A model generated the notes under the pieces. The model was not told the origin of the DNA and made no database searches. It saw nothing but the letters and a program-made list of their open reading frames with translations. DNA of 64,000 nt from contig NZ_CP011492.1 in the NCBI RefSeq assembly GCF_001011035.1, forward strand, positions 7,557,447 through 7,621,446. The letters run 5' to 3'. Positions 1 through 8,092 of this stretch are shown piece after piece; the stretch's first letter is position 1, and each line of letters begins with the position of its first letter. The position numbers and the translations under genes are program-made. The DNA comes from Streptomyces sp. CNQ-509 (GTDB taxonomy: Bacteria > Actinomycetota > Actinomycetes > Streptomycetales > Streptomycetaceae).

Positions 1-131
1 TGCTGGTGGCGCTGGTGTCCGCCCGCGCCGGCAGCACGTTCGGCAGGAACCCGCGGGCGGCCCGCCGGCTCAGCGCGGTCTCGGCGGCGCTGCTGCTCGC
101 CACCGCCGGCTTCACGGCCGGCGCCCACTGA
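1..131 (+). CDS. C-terminal end of an unidentified, probably membrane, protein (partial)
   Basis: The reading frame is open from base 3 to a TGA at 129-131, giving about 42 residues. It has arginine-rich stretches (FGRNPRAARRL) followed by a hydrophobic Ala/Leu segment (SAALLLATAGFTAG) and a short tail. A last transmembrane helix after a basic cytoplasmic loop resembles the end of LysE/RhtB-type exporters, but the fragment is too short to assign. Third-position G/C bias fits real coding. The start lies outside the window. Confidence 0.45.
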   Translation, partial: LVALVSARAGSTFGRNPRAARRLSAVSAALLLATAGFTAGAH

Positions 132-214
132 CGCCGGCGCACGGCCGGCGACCGCGCACGACGGCCGCCGCACCGGTGTGCCGGCTGAGGCGGGGACCCG
201 GAGCGCAGCCGGGC

Positions 215-243
215 CCCCGCCCACGGCGGCCCCGTGGGCGGGG
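215..243. terminator. GC-rich hairpin between convergent genes
   Basis: Arms CCCCGCCCAC (215-224) and GTGGGCGGGG (234-243) form a perfect 10-bp stem with a 9-nt loop. It lies between the upstream partial gene and the 3' end of tex, which converge. There is no T-tract, as is usual for Streptomyces terminators. The role is inferred from position. Confidence 0.5.
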
Positions 244-264
244 CGGGGAGTCCCCGTACCGCCG

Positions 265-2748
265 TCAGCGCTTGCCGCGGCGGCCGTTGCCGCCACCGCC
301 GCCGCTCCGGCCGCCGCCGCCGAGCAGCCCGGCGCGGCGCAGCGCGTCCGCCATCTCGCTGTTCTCCGGCTGCGTCTCACGGCGCCGGCCACCGCCGCCG
401 CCACCGCGCTGCCGGCCGCCGCCCGCGCCCTGGCCGCCACTACCCTGGCCGCCGCCTGGGCCACCGCCGCGCTGCCGCGGCGGGCCCTGCCGGTCGCGCT
501 CGCGCCCGCCGCCCCGGCCGCCGCCGCCCGCCGGCTTGCCCGGCTCGTCGTCCAGCCGCAGCGTCAGCGAGATCCGCTTCCGCGGCACGTCCACGTCCAG
601 CACCTTCACCTTCACGATGTCGCCGGGCTTGGCGACCTCGCGCGGGTCCTTCACGAACGTCTTCGACATCGCCGACACGTGCACCAGCCCGTCCTGGTGC
701 ACGCCCACGTCCACGAACGCCCCGAACGCGGCCACGTTCGTCACCACGCCCTCCAGCACCATCCCCTGCTGCAGGTCGCCGATCTTCTCCACGCCCTCCT
801 TGAACACCGCCGTCCGGAAAGCCGGCCGCGGGTCGCGCCCCGGCTTCTCCAGCTCCTTGAGGATGTCCGTCACCGTCGGCAGCCCGAACCGCTCGTCGGT
901 GAAGTCCTGCGGCTTCAGCGACCGCAGCGTCCGCGTGTCGCCGATCAGCGCCGCCACCTCCGCGCCGCCCGCCTTCACCATCCGCCGCACCACCGGATAC
1001 GCCTCCGGGTGCACGCCGGAGGCGTCCAGCGGGTCCTCGCCGTCGCGGATGCGCAGGAAGCCCGCGCACTGCTCGAACGCCTTCGGCCCCAGCCTCGGCA
1101 CGTCCTTGAGCGCCGCGCGGCTGCGGAAAGGACCGTGGGCGTCGCGGTGCGCCACGATGTTCTCCGCGAGCCCCGTGCCGATGCCGGAGACGCGGGCCAG
1201 CAGCGGCGCCGAGGCGGTGTTGAGGTCGACGCCCACGCCGTTGACGCAGTCCTCCACGACCGCGTCCAGGGACCGCGACAGCTTCGCCTCCGACAGATCG
1301 TGCTGGTACTGGCCGACGCCGATCGACTTCGGGTCGATCTTCACCAGCTCGGCCAGCGGGTCCTGGAGCCGCCGCGCGATGGACACCGCGCCGCGCAGAG
1401 ACACGTCCAGCTCGGGCAGCTCCTGCGAGGCGAACGCCGACGCCGAGTAGACCGACGCCCCGGCCTCCGAGACCATCACCTTCGTCAGCTTCAGCTCGGG
1501 CTGCGCGGCGATCAGGTCGGCGGCCAGCTTGTCGGTCTCCCGGGAGGCCGTGCCGTTGCCGATCGCGACCAGCTCCACCGCGTGGACGCGCGCCAGTTCG
1601 GCCAGGACGGCAAGGGCCTCGTCCCACTTGCGGGCCGGCGCGTGCGGGTAGACCGTCGCGGTGGCGGCGACCTTGCCGGTGGCGTCGACGACGGCGGCCT
1701 TCACGCCCGTACGCAGCCCGGGGTCCAGGCCCAGCGTGGGGCGCGTCCCCGCCGGGGCGGCCAGCAGCAGGTCCCGCAGGTTGGCGGCGAAGACGTCCAC
1801 CGCCTGGTCCTCCGCGGCCGTGCGCAGCCGCAGCCGCAGGTCGATGCCGAGGTGCACCAGGATGCGCGTGCGCCACGCCCAGCGGACCGTCTCGGCGAGC
1901 CAGGGGTCGGCGGGCCTGCCCCGGTTCTCCACGCCGAACCGGGCCGCGATGGCGCGCTCGTACGCCGACGGGCCCTCCTGCTCCGCCTCGCCGGGCGCGT
2001 CGGGCTCCAGGGCGAGGTCGAGGACCTCCTCCTTCTCGCCGCGGAAGAGGGCGAGGATGCGGTGCGACGGCAGGTCGGTCAGCGGCTCGGCGAAGTCGAA
2101 GTAGTCCGAGAACTTCGCGCCCGCCTCCTCCTTGCCCTCGCGCACCTTGGCGACCGCGCGGCCGTGCGTCCACATCCGCTCGCGCAGCTCGCCGATGAGG
2201 TCGGCGTCCTCGCCGAACCGCTCGGTGAGGATGGCCCGCGCGCCCTCCAGGGCCGCTGCCGGGTCGGCCACGCCCTTGTCGGCGTCCACGAACGCGGTGG
2301 CCGCCGCGAGCGGCGCCACCGAGGGGTCGGCCAGCAGCCCGTCGGCCAGCGGCTCCAGGCCGGCCTCGCGGGCGATCTGCGCCTTGGTCCGCCGCTTCGG
2401 CTTGTACGGCAGGTAGACGTCCTCCAGCCGCGCCTTGGAGTCGGCGGCACGGATCTGCGCCTCCAGTTCCTCGGTGAGCTTGCCCTGGCCGCGCACGGAC
2501 TCCAGGATCGCCGCCCGCCGCTCCTCCAGCTCCCGCAGATACCGCAGCCGTTCCTCGGCGGTGCGCAACTGCGCGTCGTCGAGCATCTCCGTCGCCTCTT
2601 TGCGGTAGCGGGCGATGAACGGCACGGTGGCGCCGTCGTCGAGCAGCCGCACCGCCGCCGTGATCTGCCGCTCGCGTACGCCGAGCTCCTCGGCGATCCT
2701 GGCCTCAATCGATACCGACGCCGTCACGTCCGCCCCGCTTTCTGTCAT
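265..2748 (-). CDS. tex: Tex-family RNA-binding transcription accessory protein
   Basis: 827 residues, cytoplasmic. Tex proteins bind nucleic acid and influence transcription; the exact role in Streptomyces is unclear. The N-terminal helical Tex domain is clear (VPFIARYRKEAT near residue 45, VYLPYKPKRRTKAQIA near 110). It is followed by a YqgF/RNase H-like domain (GLDPGLRTGVKAAVVD), a helix-hairpin-helix region (LNTASAPLLARVSGIG) and an S1 domain in the last 170 residues (VVTNVAAFGAFVDVGVHQDG). The last ~95 residues are a Gly/Arg-rich RGG-like tail, longer than in E. coli Tex (~773 aa) and likely an extra RNA-binding extension. ATG start at 2748; monocistronic. Confidence 0.95.
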   Translation of the reverse strand: MTESGADVTASVSIEARIAEELGVRERQITAAVRLLDDGATVPFIARYRKEATEMLDDAQLRTAEERLRYLRELEERRAAILESVRGQGKLTEELEAQIRAADSKARLEDVYLPYKPKRRTKAQIAREAGLEPLADGLLADPSVAPLAAATAFVDADKGVADPAAALEGARAILTERFGEDADLIGELRERMWTHGRAVAKVREGKEEAGAKFSDYFDFAEPLTDLPSHRILALFRGEKEEVLDLALEPDAPGEAEQEGPSAYERAIAARFGVENRGRPADPWLAETVRWAWRTRILVHLGIDLRLRLRTAAEDQAVDVFAANLRDLLLAAPAGTRPTLGLDPGLRTGVKAAVVDATGKVAATATVYPHAPARKWDEALAVLAELARVHAVELVAIGNGTASRETDKLAADLIAAQPELKLTKVMVSEAGASVYSASAFASQELPELDVSLRGAVSIARRLQDPLAELVKIDPKSIGVGQYQHDLSEAKLSRSLDAVVEDCVNGVGVDLNTASAPLLARVSGIGTGLAENIVAHRDAHGPFRSRAALKDVPRLGPKAFEQCAGFLRIRDGEDPLDASGVHPEAYPVVRRMVKAGGAEVAALIGDTRTLRSLKPQDFTDERFGLPTVTDILKELEKPGRDPRPAFRTAVFKEGVEKIGDLQQGMVLEGVVTNVAAFGAFVDVGVHQDGLVHVSAMSKTFVKDPREVAKPGDIVKVKVLDVDVPRKRISLTLRLDDEPGKPAGGGGRGGGRERDRQGPPRQRGGGPGGGQGSGGQGAGGGRQRGGGGGGRRRETQPENSEMADALRRAGLLGGGGRSGGGGGNGRRGKR

Positions 2749-2892
2749 CTGTGGCGGAGTGCATTGTGGCAGGTCCGACTGACAGCCGGGCGCCCGGCGG
2801 GACCTGCCCCGGTCGCCCGGCGGGTCGGAACAGCGCCGGATGGGCGCCGGACCGCGGCGAAGACGCGCCGCGGGCCCCCGGCCGAGGTGTGG

Positions 2893-3030
2893 TCAGACGG
2901 TGCGGCGGCGGGCCCTGCGGCCGCCCCGGGAGGCGGCGCCGAAGAGGCGGGCGGCCAGTCGGAAGGGGAGCGTCACGATCGCGGCAACGGCGCCGCCGAT
3001 CATGCGCAGGGCGTCGGCGATGGCTCGCAT
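2893..3030 (-). CDS. LPFR-motif small protein
   Basis: 45 residues, ATG at 3030, TGA at 2893-2895, preceded by a good Shine-Dalgarno (GAGGTG, 7 nt upstream). The translation starts MRAIADALRMIGGAVAAIVT, then LPFRLAARLFGAAS and a strongly basic tail (RGGRRARRRTV). An amphipathic or hydrophobic helix followed by LPFR and Arg repeats defines the actinobacterial LPFR-motif small proteins, which have no known function. The layout suggests a short membrane-associated peptide. It lies upstream of tex in the same orientation, 144 bp away, and may share transcription with it. Confidence 0.8.
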   Translation of the reverse strand: MRAIADALRMIGGAVAAIVTLPFRLAARLFGAASRGGRRARRRTV

Positions 3031-3126
3031 GGCTGTTCACCTCGCAACTCGGGTCGAGAACTGCGGGTAACCGGCACAGCGTTGCGTACACACCGGCCAT
3101 CCGCCGCTCCGCGGCCCGGCCGCGCC

Positions 3127-3990
3127 TCAGCCCTTGCCGAAGATGTCCTTCGGCATCGCGCCCGCGGCCAGCGCGGCGGTGGTGTAGCCGGTGGCCAGCT
3201 CGGTCAGCCGTGCCACCCCGGCGGCGCCCAGTTGCGCGTACGGGCCGAGGTCCACCCGGTCGGTCTCGTCCTCCAGTTCCCTGCGCAGCGCCGTTCCCGC
3301 CTCGGTCAGCTCGCCGTCCGCCGCCAGCAGCCCGCGGGCCCGCAGCCGGTCCTGCGCCGCGGCCCACTCTTCGGGCTCCCAGCCGCGCGAGTACCGGGCG
3401 AACTCCGGGGTGAAGCCGAACCCGGAGGCGGTGTGGGTCACCTGGGACTCCAGCCCGTCGAGCCCGGCGTGGGCCAGCACCGCGTCGTGGCTGTCGCCGC
3501 GGTGCTCGCGCAGTTGGGTGGCGGCGTGCCAGAGGGCCAGGTGCGGGGCGTCCGGCACCGGCAGGTCCGCCTCGGCCGCGTAGAGCGGCCGCCCGGCGCG
3601 CCCGCCGCCCGCCGCCGCGCGCTGGGCCAGCTCCGCCGCCTCGGCCAGCTCGGGCGAGGCGATCGTCTCCTCGCCCAGCAGCCGCCGCAGCACGGCGTCG
3701 GCGACCCGCAGCCGCGTCGCCAGTACGGTGGCCGGGTCCGCGGCCGTCCAGGCGGCGGGCAGGTGCCGGGCGGCCAGCTTGTGGCTGTAGTTGTAGAAGA
3801 CGGCGGCCACCACGCCGGGTCCGACGGGGCCCATGGCGGCGGACCGGGCGGTGAAGTACGCCGCGTGCCAGCCGTCGATGCCGATGCCGGCGAACTCCTC
3901 GGTGAACTCCGGCGCGAAGTAGATCGCCGAGTGCAGCGGGTTGAGGACCTGTTGGCAGCGGCGGCCGGCGCGCGGCGGGAGTGACGTCAT
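3127..3990 (-). CDS. SCO6745-type conserved protein of unknown function
   Basis: 287 residues, soluble, alpha-helical and Ala-rich. The N-terminus (NPLHSAIYFAPEFTEEF) and the following GWHAAYFTARSAAMGP stretch match the actinobacterial family named after S. coelicolor SCO6745. No enzymatic motif is known for the family and I see none; WHAAYF and the His/Tyr-rich N-terminal part are the most conserved-looking pieces. ATG at 3990. Monocistronic, 97 bp before the LPFR gene. SCO6745 also lies just before the idi/hopanoid region in S. coelicolor (from memory), so the synteny fits. Confidence 0.75.
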   Translation of the reverse strand: MTSLPPRAGRRCQQVLNPLHSAIYFAPEFTEEFAGIGIDGWHAAYFTARSAAMGPVGPGVVAAVFYNYSHKLAARHLPAAWTAADPATVLATRLRVADAVLRRLLGEETIASPELAEAAELAQRAAAGGGRAGRPLYAAEADLPVPDAPHLALWHAATQLREHRGDSHDAVLAHAGLDGLESQVTHTASGFGFTPEFARYSRGWEPEEWAAAQDRLRARGLLAADGELTEAGTALRRELEDETDRVDLGPYAQLGAAGVARLTELATGYTTAALAAGAMPKDIFGKG

Positions 3991-4069
3991 GCCGCCAGGC
4001 TACTGAGCGGACGCTTAGCCCGAGAAGGGGGCGGGGCCTCCCGTTCGTACCCCGGGGCCCGCGCGGCCG

Positions 4070-4861
4070 TCAGACGGACCAGGTGAAGCGCGGCTCGCGG
4101 CGCTCCAGGAAGGCGGCGACGCCCTCCGCGGTGTCGCCCGCCGCGCGCGCCTGCCTGGCCCAGTGCGCGATACGCGCCGCGTCCGCCCCGGCGTCGCCGG
4201 CCGCGCCCCCGTCCCCGTACGCCCCGGCCGTGTCGGCGAAGTCCTTCGCCGCCGCCTGGGTGAGCTGTGAGCGGGCGGCGAGTACCGCGGTGAACTCCGC
4301 TACCCGCGCGCCGAGTTCCGCCGCGGGCAGCACCTCGTCCGCGAGGCCCGTGCGCAGCGCCCGCGCGGCGCCGATCAACTCGGCGGAGAACAGCAGGTAC
4401 TTCGCCGTCGCCGGACCCACCAGACGCACCAGCCGGCGGGTCGCACCCGCCGGATAGACGATGCCCAGCTTCGCCGGGGTGACCCCGAACAGCGCGTCCT
4501 CGGCGGCGAACCGCAGGTCGCAGGCCGCCGCGAGCTGGCAGCCGCCGCCCACGCAGTGCCCGCGTACGGCAGCGAGCGTCGGCTTGGGGAAGGCGGCGAG
4601 CGACTCCTCCGCGGCCTCGGCGAGGCCCTGCGTGCCCTCGCTGCCGGTCCGCAGTGAGCCGATGTCGGCGCCCGCGCAGAACGTGCCGCCGGCGCCGGTG
4701 AGCACCACCGCACGCACCGCCCGGTCGGTGGCGAGCCCCGCCAGCAGCCCGGGCAGCGCGCGCCACATGTCCGGCGTCATCGCGTTGCGCTTGGCCGGGT
4801 TGCTGATGACCACCGTCGCCACGCCGCCGTCGACGCCGCACCGCAGCTCGCCTTCGCTCAT
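4070..4861 (-). CDS. Enoyl-CoA hydratase/isomerase (crotonase) family protein
   Basis: 263 residues. Start chosen at ATG 4861 (MSEGELRCGVDGG); the 22 upstream residues in the same frame are not crotonase-like. The fold is shown by NPAKRNAMTPDM near residue 20, the first oxyanion loop GAGGTFCAGADIGSL near 65, and HCVGGGCQLAAACD near 105. Substrate unknown; likely hydration or isomerisation of an acyl-CoA in fatty-acid or amino-acid breakdown. In the segment FGVTPAKLGIVYPAG one catalytic Glu position is replaced, so classical hydratase activity is not assured. It lies 70 bp downstream of the ABC-F gene. Confidence 0.85.
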   Translation of the reverse strand: MSEGELRCGVDGGVATVVISNPAKRNAMTPDMWRALPGLLAGLATDRAVRAVVLTGAGGTFCAGADIGSLRTGSEGTQGLAEAAEESLAAFPKPTLAAVRGHCVGGGCQLAAACDLRFAAEDALFGVTPAKLGIVYPAGATRRLVRLVGPATAKYLLFSAELIGAARALRTGLADEVLPAAELGARVAEFTAVLAARSQLTQAAAKDFADTAGAYGDGGAAGDAGADAARIAHWARQARAAGDTAEGVAAFLERREPRFTWSV

Positions 4862-4931
4862 GACCGGCAGCCTCTCACGGCCGGCCGCGCACCCGGGACC
4901 CGCCGCTGGCGCCTCCCGGGTGCGCACCCGA

Positions 4932-6557
4932 CTACAGCGGCTCGATGTCGCTCAGCTCCTCGTCGAGCACCAGCCAGCGTGTGATCCCGATGTCGCGCAG
5001 GAACCGCACGTCGTGGCTGGCGACCACGAGCGCGCCCTCGTACGACTCCAGTGCCTTCACCAACTGCCGCACGCTCGCCATGTCCAGGTTGTTCGTCGGC
5101 TCGTCCAGCATCAGCAACTGCGGCGCGGGATCCGCCAGCATCAGCGCCGCCAGCGTGGCGCGGAAGCGCTCCCCGCCGGACAGCGTGCCGACGATCTGGT
5201 CCGCCCGGCCCTGCCGGAAGAGGAAGCGGGCCAGCCGCGAGCGGATCTCCTGGTTGGTCGCCGCGGGCGCCAGCAGGGCCACGTTCTCGACGATGCTCAG
5301 CGCGTCGTCCAGCACGTCGAGCCGCTGCGGCAGGTAGCGCAGCGGCACGTGCACCGAGGCCGAGCCCGCCACCGGCGCGAGCTGACCGGCGATCGTGCGC
5401 AGCAGCGTGGACTTGCCCGCGCCGTTGCGCCCGGTCAGCGCGATCCGCTCCGGGCCGCGCACCTGCAGCGCCGGGACCCGCGCGCCGTAACGCAGCTCCA
5501 GCTCGCGCAGCATGAGCACGTCCCGGCCCGCGGGCACGGCGGTGTACGACAGGTCGACGCGGATCTCGTCGTCGTCCCGTACCGCCGCCTCCGCCTCGTC
5601 GAGCCGCTCCTTGGCGTCCCTCAGCCGCTCCTCGTGCATGATGCGGTGCTTGCCCGCGGAGACCTGGGCCTCGCGCTTGCGCAGGTTCATGATGATCTTC
5701 GGCTCGCGCTTGTTCGCGAACTGCTTGTCGGCGTACCGCTTGCGCTTGCTCAGCTTCTCGTGCGCCTCGGCCAGCTCGCGCTTCTGCCGCCGCAGGTCCG
5801 CCTCCGCGGAGCGCACCGTGCGCTCGGCGGCCTCCTGCTCGACGGCCAGCGCCTCCTCGTACGCCGTGAAGTTGCCGCCGTACCAGGCGACCTCGCCGTC
5901 CCGCAGGTCGGCGACCTGGTCGACGCGGTCGAGCAGTTCGCGGTCGTGGCTGACGATCACCATCACGCCCGGCCACGACTCCACGGCCGCGTACAGCCGC
6001 CGGCGGGCTTTCAGATCGAGGTTGTTCGTCGGCTCGTCCAGCAGCAGTACGTCCGGCCGCAGCATCAGCAGCGCGGCCAGCCGCAGCAGCACCGACTCGC
6101 CGCCGGAGACCTCGCCGATGGTGCGGTCGAGGCCGACGTGCGCCAGGCCGAGCTGGTCGAGGGTGGCGCGGGCGCGCTCCTCGACGTCCCAGTCGTCGCC
6201 GACGGCCGTGAAGTGCTCCTCGGCGACGTCACCGGACTCGATGGCGTGCAGGGCACGCCGCACCCCGTCGATGCCCAGCGCCTCGTCGACCCGCGCGGCG
6301 GTGTCCAGGACGAGGTTCTGCGGCAGGTAGCCGACCGTGCCGGCGGCCTTGACCGTGCCGGCGGCGGGGGCCAGCTCCCCGGCCATCAGGCGCAGCAGTG
6401 TGGACTTGCCCGTGCCGTTGCGGCCGATCAGCCCGGTGCGGCCGGGGCCGACGGCGAGGTCGAAGTCCTCGAAGACGGTGGTGCCGTCGGGCCAGGTGAA
6501 GGCCAGCCCGGCGCAGATGACGGACGCCGCGGCGCGCGGCGTGGAGGGAAATGACAT
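4932..6557 (-). CDS. ABC-F family ATPase, possible ribosome-protection protein
   Basis: 541 residues with two ABC cassettes and no membrane segments, so ABC-F rather than a transporter. Cassette 1: Walker A GRNGTGKSTLLR, signature VSGGES, Walker B DVLLLDEPTNNLDL. Cassette 2: GRNGAGKSTLLR, LSGGERFR, QLLMLDEPTNNLDM. A charged linker (residues ~255-320) forms the coiled-coil that contacts the ribosome in family members. ATG at 6557 is chosen because the upstream in-frame extension is Pro/Ser-rich and non-homologous. Family members rescue stalled ribosomes or give resistance to PTC-binding antibiotics. The long leader (see 6558-6800) fits drug-responsive attenuation, which is inference. Confidence 0.9.
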   Translation of the reverse strand: MSFPSTPRAAASVICAGLAFTWPDGTTVFEDFDLAVGPGRTGLIGRNGTGKSTLLRLMAGELAPAAGTVKAAGTVGYLPQNLVLDTAARVDEALGIDGVRRALHAIESGDVAEEHFTAVGDDWDVEERARATLDQLGLAHVGLDRTIGEVSGGESVLLRLAALLMLRPDVLLLDEPTNNLDLKARRRLYAAVESWPGVMVIVSHDRELLDRVDQVADLRDGEVAWYGGNFTAYEEALAVEQEAAERTVRSAEADLRRQKRELAEAHEKLSKRKRYADKQFANKREPKIIMNLRKREAQVSAGKHRIMHEERLRDAKERLDEAEAAVRDDDEIRVDLSYTAVPAGRDVLMLRELELRYGARVPALQVRGPERIALTGRNGAGKSTLLRTIAGQLAPVAGSASVHVPLRYLPQRLDVLDDALSIVENVALLAPAATNQEIRSRLARFLFRQGRADQIVGTLSGGERFRATLAALMLADPAPQLLMLDEPTNNLDMASVRQLVKALESYEGALVVASHDVRFLRDIGITRWLVLDEELSDIEPL

Positions 6558-6780
6558 GGCGTCTCCCGGTGGGCTCGAAGGGGTGCGACGGGGCGGCGTC
6601 GGCACCGTACGGCGACCTGGGAGAGCCGGGTGGAACGGGAGCGGGGCCGGGTGCCCTGCAGCAGAGGAAGGTGGCTCAAGCCATGAGGTCGCACGTGCCG
6701 CACACGGGGAATGCCGCGGGCACGGTGCCGTGGAGACCTCAGACGAGCAACACCTTCTCCAATCGTCGACTGTAGGGCAC
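6558..6780 (-). promoter_or_regulatory. Leader of the ABC-F gene with candidate micro-uORF
   Basis: About 220 nt separate a possible -10 (TACAGT, complement of 6769-6774) from the ABC-F start. Just inside the leader GGAGAAG (6754-6760) is followed at once by GTG/TTG-Leu-Val-stop (6739-6753), a 3-4 codon uORF. A second ATG-Ala-stop lies further down. Such leaders attenuate many antibiotic-resistance ABC-F genes. No clean terminator/anti-terminator pair could be drawn by eye. Confidence 0.35.
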
Positions 6781-6783
6781 TGC

Positions 6784-6798
6784 GAAGGTACGACCTTC
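6784..6798. promoter_or_regulatory. Perfect 15-bp palindrome upstream of the ABC-F gene
   Basis: GAAGGT-ACG-ACCTTC has perfect 6-bp arms. It lies about 10 bp upstream of the proposed ABC-F -10, where a repressor would cover the -35 region. It could equally serve the divergent gene at 6961. The binding protein is unknown. Confidence 0.4.
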
Positions 6799-6960
6799 AA
6801 CGGGAATCGGCAACCGATTATTTCGATCTCAACGAAGACCGGTCATTGCGCAGCCGGTCGGAAGGTGACGAAAGCCAGTCAAGTTCTGCGCGCTGGGGGG
6901 TTGGGCTCGGGGGATTGCCAACACTCGGAGGGTGAGTGGTGGCGAAAGCAGGTACCGGCG

Positions 6961-7491
6961 GTGAGCGACGGCGGCAGTCTGAGACCCGAGTCCGGCCAGG
7001 TGGTCCCGGCGGCGTACGAGGGCACCTGGAAGTTCGACGCCCCGGCGCTCGACTCCTCCGTGCCCCAGTCCCGGCACGCCGTACGCGACCTCCTCGTCCG
7101 GCGGCGCGTCCCCATCGGTGACGACCTCTTGCAGGGCGTGCTGCTGATCGTCTCGGAGCTGGTGACGAACGCGGTCCGGCACGCCGGCGTGCTCTCCCCG
7201 GAGATCGGCGTCGAGCTGTCGGTCGGTGCCGGCTGGGTCCGCGTCGCCGTCCGGGACCAGCACCCGTACCGCCCCAGGGCCCTTCAGGCGGACGACGAGG
7301 AGACGGGCGGCCGGGGACTGCTGCTGGTCAAGGTGATCACGAGTGAGGCCGGCGGCGCCTGCGACGTGCAGCACACCGTCGACGGCGGGAAGGTGATCTG
7401 GGCCTCCCTCCCGCTCGCCGGCGTCACCAGCCCGAGGACGGCCCCGTCAGCTCCCGGATGGCCGGCCTGGCCGCGTCGAGCACCGTCATGA
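6961..7491 (+). CDS. ATP-binding protein, RsbW/SpoIIAB-like serine kinase (GHKL fold)
   Basis: 176 residues, GTG start at 6961 chosen because homology-like sequence begins soon after (SDGGSLRPESGQ, then FDAPALDSSVPQSRHAVRDLL). The GHKL ATP site is visible: N-box ELVTNAVRHAG near residue 65 and G-box GGRGLLLVKVI near 120. Streptomyces has dozens of these small anti-sigma-factor-like kinases; most have no assigned partner and none is encoded next door. Its last 68 bp overlap the 3' end of idi on the other strand, so the transcripts are antisense there. The last ~20 residues are Pro-rich and probably disordered. Confidence 0.8.
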   Translation: MSDGGSLRPESGQVVPAAYEGTWKFDAPALDSSVPQSRHAVRDLLVRRRVPIGDDLLQGVLLIVSELVTNAVRHAGVLSPEIGVELSVGAGWVRVAVRDQHPYRPRALQADDEETGGRGLLLVKVITSEAGGACDVQHTVDGGKVIWASLPLAGVTSPRTAPSAPGWPAWPRRAPS

Positions 7492-7984
7492 ACCACGCCG
7501 AGAACGGGTTCTCGGCGTGCTGCTTTGCCAGCTCGTCCGGCGTGACGAAGGCGACCGCGCCGACCTCGTCCGCGTCCGGCCGCGGCTCGGCTCGCAGCAG
7601 CCCGGCGAAGAGGTGGTTGTACTCGTGCTCCACCAGCCCCGAGGCGGGATCCGGGTGGTGGTACGTGACCGTCCCGGCCTCGGCGAGCAGCGCGGGCGAG
7701 ACGCCCAGTTCCTCGAAGGTGCGGCGGGCCGCGGCGGCGAGCGGCGATTCGCCGGGATACGGGTGGCCGCAGCAGGTGTTGGACCACACGCCGGGGGAGT
7801 GGTACTTGCCGAGCGCCCGCTGCTGGATCAGCATCCTGCCCGCGGTGTCGAAGAGGAACACGGAGAACGCCCGGTGCAGCCGGCCCGGCGCCTGGTGCGC
7901 GGAGAGCTTCTCGGCGGTGCCGATCGTGGTGCCGTTCTCGTCGACGAGCTCCAGCATGATCTCTTCGGTGGTAGCGGCCGGCAT
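7424..7984 (-). CDS. idi: Isopentenyl-diphosphate delta-isomerase, type I
   Basis: 186 residues. Interconverts IPP and DMAPP, supplying the allylic primer for the polyprenyl, squalene/hopanoid and terpene enzymes in this window. Type I family marks: WSNTCCGHPYPGES (active-site Cys and His) near residue 65, the Nudix-like helix AARRTFEELGV, and EHEYNHLFAG (metal-binding Glu/His) near 113. ATG at 7984 is preferred over 7990 because AAAGGA sits 5 nt before it. Monocistronic, 13 kb from the hopanoid operon, as in S. coelicolor where idi is also near that cluster. Confidence 0.93.
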   Translation of the reverse strand: MPAATTEEIMLELVDENGTTIGTAEKLSAHQAPGRLHRAFSVFLFDTAGRMLIQQRALGKYHSPGVWSNTCCGHPYPGESPLAAAARRTFEELGVSPALLAEAGTVTYHHPDPASGLVEHEYNHLFAGLLRAEPRPDADEVGAVAFVTPDELAKQHAENPFSAWFMTVLDAARPAIRELTGPSSGW

Positions 7985-8092
7985 GACCATCCTTTGCGTC
8001 CGATCTACGGCGTCCGGGGCACGGGCGTCCCGGCCTCCGCGGCGGGCGGAGACGGCGGGACACCTCATTCAGTCTGCCTTACCGGTGACGGC

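Noticed and set aside
178..3984. A 1268-codon frame opposite tex and the SCO6745-type gene
   Set aside because: Mirror frame of real genes on the minus strand; Arg/Ala/Pro-rich and without motifs.
6428..6703. 91-codon frame overlapping the ABC-F start as a leader peptide
   Set aside because: Too long and runs through the ABC-F start in another frame; the short uORFs fit attenuators better.
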